From JAGWRI01 sp035700805 (GTDB taxonomy: Bacteria > Gemmatimonadota > Gemmatimonadetes > Gemmatimonadales > Gemmatimonadaceae), in NCBI GenBank assembly GCA_035700805.1, contig DASSOG010000032.1:87894-151893 (forward strand): DNA of 64,000 nucleotides, read 5' to 3'. Under the pieces are notes generated by a model, which was given only the letters and a program-made list of their open reading frames with translations, ran no database searches and was not told where the DNA came from. How positions within the stretch are numbered: position 1 is the first letter of the stretch; every line of letters starts with the position of its first letter. Positions 47,125-55,306 of this stretch are shown piece after piece. Position numbers and translations under genes: made by a program.

Positions 47125-48579
47125 TCAGCGGTGCGTGATGATCAGCCGCTGGCCGATGTAGATCCGGTCGCTCTTCAGGTGGTTCAGCTCCATGAGGCGC
47201 TTGACCGTCGAGTGGTATTTCACCGCCAGGCCACTCAGCGTGTCGCCACTGCGCACCGTGTACCGCCCGTTCACCAGGCCATACAGCTCGATGGACGGGT
47301 TGGGCACCGAGCGCGCGGCCTTCACCACCTCAGCCGAAGGCACCAGGACGCGCTGGCCGGGCTTCAGGTGACCGCTCTGGTACTTGTGAAGCGTGGGATT
47401 GAACTCCTCCAGCTGCCTGGTGGTGATGCCGTACTTGCGCGCAATGGTTGAGGCGTACTCTCCCGTCCTGGACGTCACGTAGCGCGTGCCGACGCGCACG
47501 CTGGCGGGGAGCGCGGCGAGCGCGCTGTCAAACGACACGGCCGACCCCAGGGGAATGCGCACGTTGATCGAGTCATCGGGTGGCGCCATGCCCCGCAGGA
47601 TCTGGGGGTTCAGCGCCTGGATCTCGTCCACGGTCGCGCCAGTGGCCCGGGCAATGGCGGCCAGCGGTGTTCGCGGCGCCACGCGCACGGAATCATACAC
47701 AAACGCAGATTCCGGCTGGATCTCCATGCCATAGCGGGCGGGGTCCTTGGCCACGAGCGCCGCGGCAATCAACTGCGGCACGTACTCGCGCGTCTCCGCA
47801 TGAAAGAAGTCCTTGTCCACCAGCTGGAAGAACAGGTCATCCCCCACGGAGTCCTGCAGGTCGTCGGCGTAGCGCTTGAGCCCGCGCGACACGCGGCCGG
47901 GCCCACCGTCGTAGGCGGCGGCGGCCAGGTACATGGACCCGAAGCGATCGCTCAGCGAGCGCAGGAACCGCCCCGCGGCCTGCGTGGACTTCACGGGATC
48001 GCGCCGGTCGTCCACCCACCAGTCCACGCGCAGCCCCATGCCACGCGCGGTGCGCGCCATGAACTGCCACATCCCGACAGCGGCGGCGCTGGAGTAGGCG
48101 TCGGGGTTGTACCCGCTCTCGATGAGCCCCAGGTAGTACATGTCCTCGGGCAGGCCTTCTTCCTTGAAGGTGCGGCGGATCATGGGCTCGTAGCGCGTGC
48201 CCCGCTCCAGCCACCTGGTGATCCGCGCCTTGGCGTCGCCGCTGAACAGGGACACATAGTGCTGCACCCGGTCGCGCGTCTCGTACGAGAGCACGTCAAT
48301 GTCCCAGCTCGGCTCCAGGACGGCCGCGGAATCACCGAACACTTCCGTGGCGCCCGCGGTCAGGTCGCTGTCGCTCACCACGACGGAATCGGCAATGGCG
48401 GCGGAGTCGGCAGCAGCGGCGGAGTCAGGCACTGCCACTGGGGGCGGCCCCAGTTCCGCCATCTGGGCCACCGGACGCGGCGGCACCTGCTCCGGGGCGG
48501 GAGCCAGGGCGGAAGTCCGCTGCTGCGCGCAACCGGCCAGCGCGAACGCGGCCAGGAGTGCGGAGGCAGTGCGTCTCAC
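47125..48579 (-). CDS. MltD-like lytic transglycosylase lipoprotein with LysM repeats
   Basis: 484 aa, GTG start 48579 six nt after a TATAGT box. Lipobox LAGC lies in ASALLAAFALAGCAQQ, so it is lipid-anchored. A Ser/Ala/Asp-rich linker is followed by an SLT domain: YYLGLIESGYNPDAYSSAAA with catalytic Glu near 152, VGMWQFMARTARGMGLRVDW, and YLAAAAYDGGPGRVSRGLKR. The C-terminal third has two clear LysM repeats (SRTGEYASTIARKYGITTRQ; YTVRSGDTLSGLAVKYHST) and one diverged copy before them (PLAAIARATGATVDEIQALN). LysM binds peptidoglycan glycan. It is divergent from rpiB. Confidence 0.9.
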   Translation of the reverse strand: MRRTASALLAAFALAGCAQQRTSALAPAPEQVPPRPVAQMAELGPPPVAVPDSAAAADSAAIADSVVVSDSDLTAGATEVFGDSAAVLEPSWDIDVLSYETRDRVQHYVSLFSGDAKARITRWLERGTRYEPMIRRTFKEEGLPEDMYYLGLIESGYNPDAYSSAAAVGMWQFMARTARGMGLRVDWWVDDRRDPVKSTQAAGRFLRSLSDRFGSMYLAAAAYDGGPGRVSRGLKRYADDLQDSVGDDLFFQLVDKDFFHAETREYVPQLIAAALVAKDPARYGMEIQPESAFVYDSVRVAPRTPLAAIARATGATVDEIQALNPQILRGMAPPDDSINVRIPLGSAVSFDSALAALPASVRVGTRYVTSRTGEYASTIARKYGITTRQLEEFNPTLHKYQSGHLKPGQRVLVPSAEVVKAARSVPNPSIELYGLVNGRYTVRSGDTLSGLAVKYHSTVKRLMELNHLKSDRIYIGQRLIITHR

Positions 48580-48585
48580 CCGTCC

Positions 48586-48591
48586 ACTATA
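48586..48591 (-). promoter_or_regulatory. Candidate -10 box for the MltD-like gene
   Basis: TATAGT on the minus strand ends 6 nt before the GTG at 48579, again predicting a leaderless mRNA. No good -35. Confidence 0.4.
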
Positions 48592-48634
48592 AGAAGGCGG
48601 CGGCTGCGGGGCTACCCCGGCCTTCACCAACCCC

Positions 48635-48640
48635 TAGATT
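48635..48640 (+). promoter_or_regulatory. Candidate -10 box for rpiB
   Basis: TAGATT ends 8 nt before the rpiB ATG. There is no Shine-Dalgarno sequence between them and no clear -35. Confidence 0.4.
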
Positions 48641-48648
48641 CCCAGCTT

Positions 48649-49128
48649 ATGAGAGTCGCTGTCGGCACGGACCACGGGGGATTTGCCTTGCGCGAGCAGG
48701 TGCTCGCGGCCGTGGCCTCCCTGGGGCACGAATTGGTGGACGTCGGGGCCACCACCTACCTTGGCCAGGACGACTACCCCGATTACGCGGAGCAGTTGGC
48801 GCAGGCCATCCTCAGCGGCAACGCCGACCGTGGCATCCTCATCTGTGGCAGCGGCGTCGGCATCTGCATTGCGGCCAACAAATTCGCCGGTATCCGCGCC
48901 GCCATCTGCCACGACACCTACTCCGCGCGTCAGGGCGTGGAAGACGATGCGATGAACGTGCTCTGCCTGGGCGGCCGCGTGATCGGGCCGGAACTGGCGG
49001 GTGAGATCATCCGCGCATTCCTCGCCGCCGAGTACAAGGCGCTGGATCGGTACGAGCGCCGCAAGCAGAAAGTGGAGGCCTTCGAGCAGGCGATGACCGC
49101 GCCGAAGACCGGCGCCGCCCGGCGATGA
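48649..49128 (+). CDS. rpiB: Ribose-5-phosphate isomerase B (RpiB/LacAB family)
   Basis: 159 aa. It interconverts ribose 5-phosphate and ribulose 5-phosphate in the pentose phosphate pathway. Motifs: VAVGTDHGGFALREQVLAAV (about 3-22, catalytic Asp-His), DYPDYAEQLAQAI, ILICGSGVGICIAANKFAGI (about 64-83, active-site Cys and the phosphate loop), AAICHDTYSARQGVEDDAMN then VLCLGGRVIG. The start is ATG 48649. It heads a three-gene set with a DinB-like gene (4-nt overlap) and a thioesterase gene. Sugar specificity (ribose or allose) is not resolvable. Confidence 0.93.
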   Translation: MRVAVGTDHGGFALREQVLAAVASLGHELVDVGATTYLGQDDYPDYAEQLAQAILSGNADRGILICGSGVGICIAANKFAGIRAAICHDTYSARQGVEDDAMNVLCLGGRVIGPELAGEIIRAFLAAEYKALDRYERRKQKVEAFEQAMTAPKTGAARR

Positions 49129-49634
49129 CCACCGGCGAGATCCTGGCTGGCCTCATGGTGCGCGACCTGCGCGCCGTACAGCGCGAACTGGAAGCGTATC
49201 CCAGCGAGGCCTCGCTCTGGGTGCGGCCCGATTCCATTCCCAACGCCGGCGGCACGCTGGCGCTGCATCTCGCGGGCAACCTGCGGCATTTCGTAGGCGC
49301 GCTGCTGGGCCATACCGGCTACGTACGGGATCGCGACGCGGAGTTTGCGCGACGCGATGTCCCACGCGCGGAACTGCTCCGCGAGCTGGACGCCGCCATC
49401 GCCGACGTCAGCACCGTCCTCCCGACGCTCTCGGCCGACCGGATGGACGCCTTCATGACCATCGGCCACGGCGACCGGCAGGTGCAGACGGGTGAGTTCC
49501 TTACGCACCTGGCCGTCCACCTGACCTATCATCTGGGGCAGATTGACTACCACCGACGGCTCACGTCGGGCGCGTCCTCCTCGGTGGACGCGCTGTCGCT
49601 CTCGGCCCTCGCGTCCATGCGGAGCACCGGCTAG
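49125..49634 (+). CDS. DinB-like four-helix protein (putative metal-dependent)
   Basis: 169 aa cytoplasmic helical protein, ATG 49125 overlapping the rpiB stop. The DinB/YfiT fold is suggested by spaced histidines: TLALHLAGNLRHFVGALLGH (about 44-63) and EFLTHLAVHLTYHLGQIDYH (about 125-144), where three His normally bind a divalent metal. Family members include thiol transferases (bacillithiol or mycothiol) and uncharacterised damage-inducible proteins. The substrate is unknown. The thioesterase gene begins 7 nt downstream. Confidence 0.72.
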   Translation: MTTGEILAGLMVRDLRAVQRELEAYPSEASLWVRPDSIPNAGGTLALHLAGNLRHFVGALLGHTGYVRDRDAEFARRDVPRAELLRELDAAIADVSTVLPTLSADRMDAFMTIGHGDRQVQTGEFLTHLAVHLTYHLGQIDYHRRLTSGASSSVDALSLSALASMRSTG

Positions 49635-49641
49635 CCGCTGC

Positions 49642-50106
49642 GTGACCGAATTCACCGCGCAGGACCCGGACTTCGAGCGCCGAGTGCGCGCGAGCTTTGG
49701 TCGGCAGGCCTTCATGGCCACCTTGGGCGCATCGCTTGCGTCCGTGAGCCCTGGCGAGGTGGTGATTGCGCTTCCATTTGCGCCGACGCTCACGCAGCAG
49801 CACGGCTTCCTGCACGCCGGCGTGGTCTCGTCGGTGGTGGACTCGGCGTGCGGGTACGCGGCGCTCACCCTGATGCCGGCGGGAGCCGCCGTACTCAGCG
49901 TGGAGTTCAAGGTGAACCTGCTGGCGCCCGCGGCGGGCCAGCGATTCGAGGCCGTGGGACGCGTGCGAAAGGCCGGGCGGACCATCACGGTATGCGAAGG
50001 GGAGCTCCGGGCGTTTGATGGCGCGGGTTCCGCAGAGGGGAAGGTGGTCGCGTTGATGCAGGGCACCATGATGAGCGTGCGCGACCGACCGGAGTTGACG
50101 GACTAG
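49642..50106 (+). CDS. PaaI-type hotdog thioesterase
   Basis: 154 aa, GTG start 49642. Hotdog-fold signature: LTQQHGFLHAGVVSSVVDSA then CGYAALTLMPAGAAVLSVEF (about 52-91), with HGFLHAG followed by the Asp of the central helix, and strand KVNLLAPAAGQRFEAVGRVR, then KAGRTITVCEGELRAF. These tetrameric enzymes hydrolyse acyl- or aryl-CoA thioesters. The substrate is unknown. It ends the rpiB set, and 136 bp follow before the kinase gene. Confidence 0.85.
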   Translation: MTEFTAQDPDFERRVRASFGRQAFMATLGASLASVSPGEVVIALPFAPTLTQQHGFLHAGVVSSVVDSACGYAALTLMPAGAAVLSVEFKVNLLAPAAGQRFEAVGRVRKAGRTITVCEGELRAFDGAGSAEGKVVALMQGTMMSVRDRPELTD

Positions 50107-50195
50107 CGGTGGGATTGCGCGGCAGTTCCCGCCGTCACGAGCAACCAGCCAGTTCCCATCCGGGTGCAATTGCCGCGCATTGCCCCGGAATTGCG

Positions 50196-50226
50196 TATAG
50201 TGAGACGGGGCGCGGAGTCCGCGCCC
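50196..50226 (+). promoter_or_regulatory. -10 box and 5'-terminal hairpin of the kinase mRNA
   Basis: TATAGT (50196-50201) predicts transcription from about 50208. Exactly there begins a perfect hairpin, GGGCGCGG (50208-50215), loop AGT, CCGCGCCC (50219-50226). The mRNA would therefore start in a stem, 17 nt before the ATG. The -35 is unclear: TTGCCG is 20 bp upstream. Confidence 0.4.
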
Positions 50227-50242
50227 ACCAGCACCGGACGCC

Positions 50243-52687
50243 ATGAGCGACATTCGCGACGCCCTTCAAGAGCAGCTCGGGCCCACGTACACCATTGAGC
50301 GCGAGCTCGGCGGGGGCGGCATGTCCCGCGTGTTCGTGGCGTTCGACCACGCGCTGGGCCGCCGCGTGGCGGTGAAGGTGGTGGCGGCGGAACTGGCGGC
50401 CACGGTGCACCTGGAGCGCTTCACGCGCGAGATCCTGCTGGCGGCCACGCTCCAGAATCCGCACATCGTCGGCGTGTTCTCCACCGGCGAGGTGGACGGC
50501 CTGCCCTTCTTCACCATGCCGTTCATCGAGGGCGAGTCGCTGCGCGCGCACATGGCGGCCTCTGGCCCCATGCCGGTGCGCGACGTGGTGACCATCCTGC
50601 GCGATGTGGCGCGCGCGCTGGCCTACGCGCACGAACGCGGGGTGGTGCACCGGGACATCAAGCCGGACAACGTGCTGCTCGCGTCGGGCTCCGCCATGGT
50701 CACCGACTTTGGCATTGCCAAGGCCGTGCTCTCGGCGCAGCGCACGCCCAGCGGTGAGCGGTCGCCGATGCTCACGCAGGTGGGCACCACGGTGGGCACG
50801 CCCGCCTACATGGCGCCGGAGCAGATTGCCGCGGACCCGAACGTGGATGCCCGGGCCGACATCTATTCCTTTGGCGTGATGGCGTACGAGATGCTGGCGG
50901 GCGGCCCGCCATTCGCGTCACTCACGCCGCAGGCCCTGCTCGCGGCGCACCTGTCCAGGCCCCCGCGTCCGCTCGGGGAAATGCGCGCGGGGCTCCCGCC
51001 CCGCCTGGTGGCGCTCGTCATGAAGTGCCTGGAAAAGGATCCGAAGGCGCGCCCGCAGTCGGCGCGCGAGATCGTGGACGCGCTGGACGATCCAGGCATC
51101 GTGAGCACGGAATTCCTGGCCGCCCTGCCGCGCCATCCCCGCGGCCGGCCGCAGCTCATCGGCCTGCTGGTGGCCCTGCTGCTCGTGCTCGGGACTTCCA
51201 CCGCCACGTACTTCACGCTGCACCGGGGCACGGGCCCCACCGACTCCCTCTTCACCAATCCGGATTCCATAATCGCGCACTCCCTGCTGGTGTTGCCATT
51301 CGTGAACCTCAGTGCCGACACCAGCGACCAGTACCTGGCCGAGGGCATTACCAGTGAACTGGTAAGTGCCCTGGTGCGCATTCCGGGCCTGCGGGTGGCG
51401 GCCAAGCTGGGCCAGGCGAACGGCACCGAGCCGTATCGCACCGAGCAGGAACTTGGCGTCATGTACAAGGTGGGCTTCGTGCTGGAGGGCACGGTCCAGC
51501 AGGATGGCGAACGCCTGCGGATCACGGCGCGCCTGGTGAATACTGCCGATGGCTTCTCGGTATGGTCCGACGTGTTCGAGAAGACCATGCAGGATGTGTT
51601 CGCCGTGCAGCAGGACATTGCCACGTCCATCGCGGGCGCCCTCACGCCAAAGCTCGCCGCGCGTACGCCGCAGATCCTGGCCGAGCGTGGCACCGCGGAC
51701 GACACCGCGTATGAAGCCTTCACCCGCGCCACCGGGTTCCTCACGCATCGCGGCGGGCGCGGACTGCATCGGGCCATCTCGACGTTGAACTACGCCATTG
51801 GGCGCGACTCCACCTTTGCCCGCGCCTACGCGGCCGCCGCGCGCGCGTATTCGCTTCTCCCCGAGTACGACCACACCGCGCCCGATTCGAGCGTGGCACG
51901 GGGCATTGCATTGGCGTCGCGCGCCATCGCGCTCGACAGCACGCTCGCCGATGCCTTCGCGGCCCGCGGGGCCCTGTACACTCTCAGCTTCCGCTGGGGC
52001 GACGGGGAACGCGACTTCCGCAAGGCCATCTCGCTGAATCCACGCGATGCCAGCTCCCACCAGGCACTGGGCGAAAACCTGCTGGTGCAGGGTCGGGTGC
52101 GCGCGGCGCTGGGCGAGCTGCGTCGCGCCACCGAGCTCGACCAGACTTCCGCGGACGCCCTGGCCAGCTACGCCGTAGCGCTCGGTGTCGCCGGCAACGA
52201 CACGACCGCACTGGCCACCGCGCGCCGGGCCGTGGCCCTCGATTCCACCGCCTTTGCGACGCAACTTGCGCTGGGCACCGTGCAGGTCTACGCCGGGCGC
52301 CCGGATTCGGCGCTGGCCCCGCTGGTGTCCGCCGCGGCGGTGAGCGGCTTCCGGCAATCGCCATCGCCAGCGGTCCAGGCCATGCTCGCGTACGCGTACG
52401 CGCGGTTGCGCGACGGCACGCGCGCCGCGGCGCTCGTCAAGTCGGCTGCCACCGCGGGCGGCCCGGACGCGCACATGGTGGCCGCGTACGCCGCGCTGGG
52501 CAGCGGCAACTCCAAGGCGGCGCTGGCCGCCCTGGACAGCGCGGCCAGCGCGCATGCCCCGCTGCTGAGCACCGAGCCGCTGGGGGCGCCGATCTTTGCG
52601 GCGGTGCGCGAGGAACCCGGGTTCCAGCAACTCATGCAGACCCTCGGCCTCAGCGCACCCACGGCGCGCACCACGCCGTCACGCTAG
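50243..52687 (+). CDS. Transmembrane Ser/Thr protein kinase with TolB/FlgO-like and TPR regions
   Basis: 814 aa. Residues about 16-280 are a Hanks-type kinase: glycine loop ELGGGGMSRVFVAFD, ATP-binding Lys45 in VAVKVV, catalytic Asp138 in VVHRDIKPDNVLL, DFG as TDFGIAKAV, and VGTPAYMAPEQ. One membrane helix follows (LIGLLVALLLVLGTSTATYF, about 310-329). The extracytoplasmic part has a FlgO/TolB-N-like domain (SLLVLPFVNLSADTSDQYLA, YLAEGITSELVSALVRIPGL, VEGTVQ-like VLEGTVQQDGERL), then TPR-like helical repeats to the end. This arrangement is very frequent in Gemmatimonadota. The stimulus sensed outside is unknown. The PP2C protein at 32667 could oppose it. Confidence 0.92.
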   Translation: MSDIRDALQEQLGPTYTIERELGGGGMSRVFVAFDHALGRRVAVKVVAAELAATVHLERFTREILLAATLQNPHIVGVFSTGEVDGLPFFTMPFIEGESLRAHMAASGPMPVRDVVTILRDVARALAYAHERGVVHRDIKPDNVLLASGSAMVTDFGIAKAVLSAQRTPSGERSPMLTQVGTTVGTPAYMAPEQIAADPNVDARADIYSFGVMAYEMLAGGPPFASLTPQALLAAHLSRPPRPLGEMRAGLPPRLVALVMKCLEKDPKARPQSAREIVDALDDPGIVSTEFLAALPRHPRGRPQLIGLLVALLLVLGTSTATYFTLHRGTGPTDSLFTNPDSIIAHSLLVLPFVNLSADTSDQYLAEGITSELVSALVRIPGLRVAAKLGQANGTEPYRTEQELGVMYKVGFVLEGTVQQDGERLRITARLVNTADGFSVWSDVFEKTMQDVFAVQQDIATSIAGALTPKLAARTPQILAERGTADDTAYEAFTRATGFLTHRGGRGLHRAISTLNYAIGRDSTFARAYAAAARAYSLLPEYDHTAPDSSVARGIALASRAIALDSTLADAFAARGALYTLSFRWGDGERDFRKAISLNPRDASSHQALGENLLVQGRVRAALGELRRATELDQTSADALASYAVALGVAGNDTTALATARRAVALDSTAFATQLALGTVQVYAGRPDSALAPLVSAAAVSGFRQSPSPAVQAMLAYAYARLRDGTRAAALVKSAATAGGPDAHMVAAYAALGSGNSKAALAALDSAASAHAPLLSTEPLGAPIFAAVREEPGFQQLMQTLGLSAPTARTTPSR

Positions 52688-52693
52688 TCAATT

Positions 52694-52716
52694 GCGCCAC
52701 CGGCTGGCACTGGCGC
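52694..52716 (+). terminator. Possible hairpin after the kinase gene
   Basis: GCGCCA (52694-52699) pairs with TGGCGC (52711-52716) across an 11-nt loop, just after the kinase stop. There is no U tract. It would separate the kinase from the TauE-like gene. Confidence 0.33.
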
Positions 52717-52744
52717 GCGCGGTGACCACCGCCAGATTTGGCGG

Positions 52745-53581
52745 ATGACCATTCTTGTGTTCGCCGCGCTGGTGGCGGCCGGCGCCGTGTGCGCCGGCCT
52801 GCTCGGCGCCCTCACGGGCCTGGGCGGCGGGCTGATCATCGTCCCGATGCTCACGCTCCTCTTTCACGTGGACATCCGGTATGCCATTGGCGCGTCGCTC
52901 GTGTCCGTCATCGCCACGTCGTCGGGCGCGGCGGCCGCGTACGTGCGTGAAGGATTCACGAATGTGCGCGTGGGCATCCTGCTCGAGACCGGCACCACCA
53001 TCGGGGCCCTGGTGGGGGCGTTGATCTCCGGGTTCGTCCCCACCGGCGCGCTGGCCGTGATGTTCGGACTCGTGCTGCTCTGGTCGGCCGCGAACACCCT
53101 GCGGCCGCAGCCCGAGCATGTGCTGGCGGAGGAACCCGACCGCTGGGCGCGCGTCTTCCGGCTCGATTCGACCTATCCCACCTCGCGCGGGCTGCAGCGC
53201 TACTCCGTGCAGGGCGTCCCCGGCGGCGTCTCGCTCATGTTCGTGGCGGGCATCCTGTCGGCGCTGCTGGGCATTGGCTCGGGCATCATCAAGGTGCTGG
53301 CCATGGACCACGTGATGAAGCTGCCGTTCAAGGTCTCCACCACCACCAGCAACTTCATGATCGGCGTGACGGCCGCCGCCAGCGCCGGCATCTACCTGCA
53401 TGAAGGTCGTATTGATCCGACCATAGCATTTCCAGTAATGATCGGCGTGCTGGTGGGGGCGCTGGCAGGCGCGCGGCTGCTCACGCGTGCCCCCACCGCC
53501 GTGCTCCGCCGGCTGTTCGTCGCGGTGGTGCTGGTCATGGCCGTCGAGATGCTGTACAAGGGCTTTACGGGAGGCGTATGA
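52745..53581 (+). CDS. TauE/SafE-family membrane transporter
   Basis: 278 aa, about eight membrane helices. The N-terminal repeat has the family glycines (LGALTGLGGGLIIVPMLTLL, about 20-39, and RYAIGASLVSVIATSSGAAA, about 44-63). The second repeat shows GGVSLMFVAGILSALLGIGS, then GIIKVLAMDHVMKLPFKVST, then TTSNFMIGVTAAASAGIYL. TauE/SafE proteins export small anions such as sulfite, sulfoacetate or organosulfonates; the cargo here is unknown. ATG 52745. A DUF1634 gene overlaps by 4 nt, a known pairing for this family. Confidence 0.88.
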   Translation: MTILVFAALVAAGAVCAGLLGALTGLGGGLIIVPMLTLLFHVDIRYAIGASLVSVIATSSGAAAAYVREGFTNVRVGILLETGTTIGALVGALISGFVPTGALAVMFGLVLLWSAANTLRPQPEHVLAEEPDRWARVFRLDSTYPTSRGLQRYSVQGVPGGVSLMFVAGILSALLGIGSGIIKVLAMDHVMKLPFKVSTTTSNFMIGVTAAASAGIYLHEGRIDPTIAFPVMIGVLVGALAGARLLTRAPTAVLRRLFVAVVLVMAVEMLYKGFTGGV

Positions 53582-53961
53582 AGCCACGCACCCAGCGCTG
53601 GACCGACCAGCAGGTGGACCAGGTGATTGGCCGGCTGCTGCAATTCGGCGTGCTGCTGGCCGCCACGGTCACGCTCATCGGCGGCCTGCTGTACCTGATG
53701 CACCATGGCGCCGAACCGGCCGCGTTCTCCAGCTTCCGCGGGACCGCCGGGGGACTCACGAGCCTCACCGGCATCGCGCACGGCGTGGCGGCGGGGCAAC
53801 GGGCGGCGTTCGTGCAGGCCGGGCTCGTGCTCCTGATCCTCACGCCGATGGCGCGCGTGGCGCTGACCCTTGGTGCTTTCCTCATCCAGCGCGACCGGCT
53901 CTACGTGGTACTCACGACCATCGTGCTGGCGGTCCTGGTGTACGGCCTGTTCTGGGTGTGA
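53578..53961 (+). CDS. DUF1634 membrane protein
   Basis: 127 aa with three membrane helices: VIGRLLQFGVLLAATVTLIG (about 15-34), FVQAGLVLLILTPMARVALT (about 78-97) and YVVLTTIVLAVLVYGLFWV at the C-terminus. LILTPMARVALTLGAFLIQR, with the TPMxRV motif and then DRLYVV, is the DUF1634 hallmark. The start ATG 53578 overlaps the TauE-like gene (ATGA). DUF1634 is commonly encoded beside TauE/SafE transporters and is assumed to be an accessory subunit. Confidence 0.85.
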   Translation: MKPRTQRWTDQQVDQVIGRLLQFGVLLAATVTLIGGLLYLMHHGAEPAAFSSFRGTAGGLTSLTGIAHGVAAGQRAAFVQAGLVLLILTPMARVALTLGAFLIQRDRLYVVLTTIVLAVLVYGLFWV

Positions 53962-54010
53962 GCGCCGGGCCGCCGGGCCCACTTGTGATCGGATAGTGGC
54001 GCGGCGAGTT

Positions 54011-54060
54011 TCCTGAGTCCGCTCCCGGTACGCGACCGGGCCCACCTCAGGGGTCTTCCC
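54011..54060 (+). ncRNA. Structured 5' leader upstream of antiporter genes (candidate cis-regulatory RNA)
   Basis: The 124-bp gap before the antiporter start has nested pairing: CCTGAG (54012-54017) with CTCAGG (54046-54051) encloses CCCGGT (54024-54029), loop ACGCG, ACCGGG (54035-54040). GGGG-TCTT-CCC follows. TCCTG at 54011-54015 could alternatively pair with CAGGA of the Shine-Dalgarno site (54074-54078). No known riboswitch class was recognised. The element is seen; the switch idea is inference. Confidence 0.35.
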
Positions 54061-54085
54061 GCCCACCCTGGACCAGGAGCCGCTC

Positions 54086-55306
54086 GTGGGAACCACGCAA
54101 GGCCTGCTGCTCGTGGTCATCGCCGGCGCCGCGTTCTTCGGATCCCGCATCGCATTCGGATGGATGGGGCGACGGTGGGCCGTGGTGTCGGGCGCCGAAT
54201 ACCTGCTGCTCGGCGTGGTGCTCGGCCCGCACGTCTCCGGACTGGTCTCCAGCGAGACGCTCGACTCCTTTGCCCCGTTCACGTCGCTGGCCATCGGGTG
54301 GATTGGCGCGCAGATCGGCGCGCGGCTCATCCTGCCCACGCTGATCCGCACGCCGGCGCGCTTCTACCGCGTGGCCGTGGTGGAGGCGCTGCTCACGGTC
54401 ACCGCCATCAGCGGTCTCATGACCGTGGCGCTCATGTGGGCCATGTCGCTGCCGTGGGAGGTGGCCCTGATGCCGGCCCTGGCGATGGGCGCCATTGCCG
54501 TCGTGGCCAGCGAGGGCAGCGTACGCGTGGCGGGCGAGTCCATGCCGGACCGCGGACCGGTGCTGCGCCAGCTCGAAGTCTCCACGGTGACCAGCAACGT
54601 CGTGGCCATTGCCGTGGTGAGCTTCATCCTGGCCTGGAACCACGTAATGCCCGACGGCGCCCGCCGCGCGCCCACGACCACCGAATGGATCGTCATCAAC
54701 ACCGGCGTCGGCGTGGTGGGGGGCACGCTCTTCCACCTGTTCCTGGGCGACGACATCAGCTCCGACCGGCTGTTCATCTCCATGTCGGGCGCGCTCATCC
54801 TGGTGAGCGGCGCGGCTGAATTCATCCGCGTCTCCCCGCTGCTGGCCACGCTCTGGTTCGGGGCCGTGCTCTCCAACACCACGCTGCGGCCCGCGCGCAT
54901 CATCGCCGCGCTGGATCGCGTGCAGCGACCGCTGTACTTCCTGCTGCTCATCTTTGGCGGCGCCAACTGGCACCCGGGAGTCCACGGGTGGGTGCTGCCC
55001 GTCGCGCTCTTTCTCGTGGCGCACATCGGCGTGCGCGTGGGGGCCGGGCGGCTGTCCGCCCGGCTGGACGGCGCCCTGGGCAGCCTCGGACCGCAGTGGG
55101 GCTGGGGGCTGGTGGGTCAGGGTGGCCTCACCATCGCGATCGCGCTGAGCTACGTGTTCCAGGATCGGCTGCCGCTGCCGAACGTGGTGCTCACCGCCGC
55201 CATCTGCTCCATGCTGCTCACCGAGGCGCAGTCCGCCCGGCTCATCCAGACGCTGTTGCGGCTGCGGCTGGCGCCGCGGCCCGGCGTCCACGCCGAGGAC
55301 GCCTGA
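54086..55306 (+). CDS. CPA-type cation/proton antiporter-like protein (first of pair)
   Basis: 406 aa, GTG start 54086 with AGGAG 8 nt upstream. About 11-12 membrane helices. It has the antiporter start (EYLLLGVVLGPHVSGLVSSE) and later helices such as HLFLGDDISSDRLFISMSGA and GGLTIAIALSYVFQDRLPLP. The core ion-binding position differs from usual: helices read ALAMGAIAVVASEGSVRVAG and QLEVSTVTSNVVAIAVVSFI, without the acidic Asp or Asn-Asp pair of active CPA transporters. It may be a variant or regulatory subunit. The next gene, a second antiporter-like protein, begins inside its stop. Confidence 0.75.
   Translation: MGTTQGLLLVVIAGAAFFGSRIAFGWMGRRWAVVSGAEYLLLGVVLGPHVSGLVSSETLDSFAPFTSLAIGWIGAQIGARLILPTLIRTPARFYRVAVVEALLTVTAISGLMTVALMWAMSLPWEVALMPALAMGAIAVVASEGSVRVAGESMPDRGPVLRQLEVSTVTSNVVAIAVVSFILAWNHVMPDGARRAPTTTEWIVINTGVGVVGGTLFHLFLGDDISSDRLFISMSGALILVSGAAEFIRVSPLLATLWFGAVLSNTTLRPARIIAALDRVQRPLYFLLLIFGGANWHPGVHGWVLPVALFLVAHIGVRVGAGRLSARLDGALGSLGPQWGWGLVGQGGLTIAIALSYVFQDRLPLPNVVLTAAICSMLLTEAQSARLIQTLLRLRLAPRPGVHAEDA

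Noticed and set aside
47800..48648. In-frame upstream extension of rpiB
   Set aside because: It runs antisense to the MltD-like gene; rpiB has a normal N-terminus at ATG 48649.
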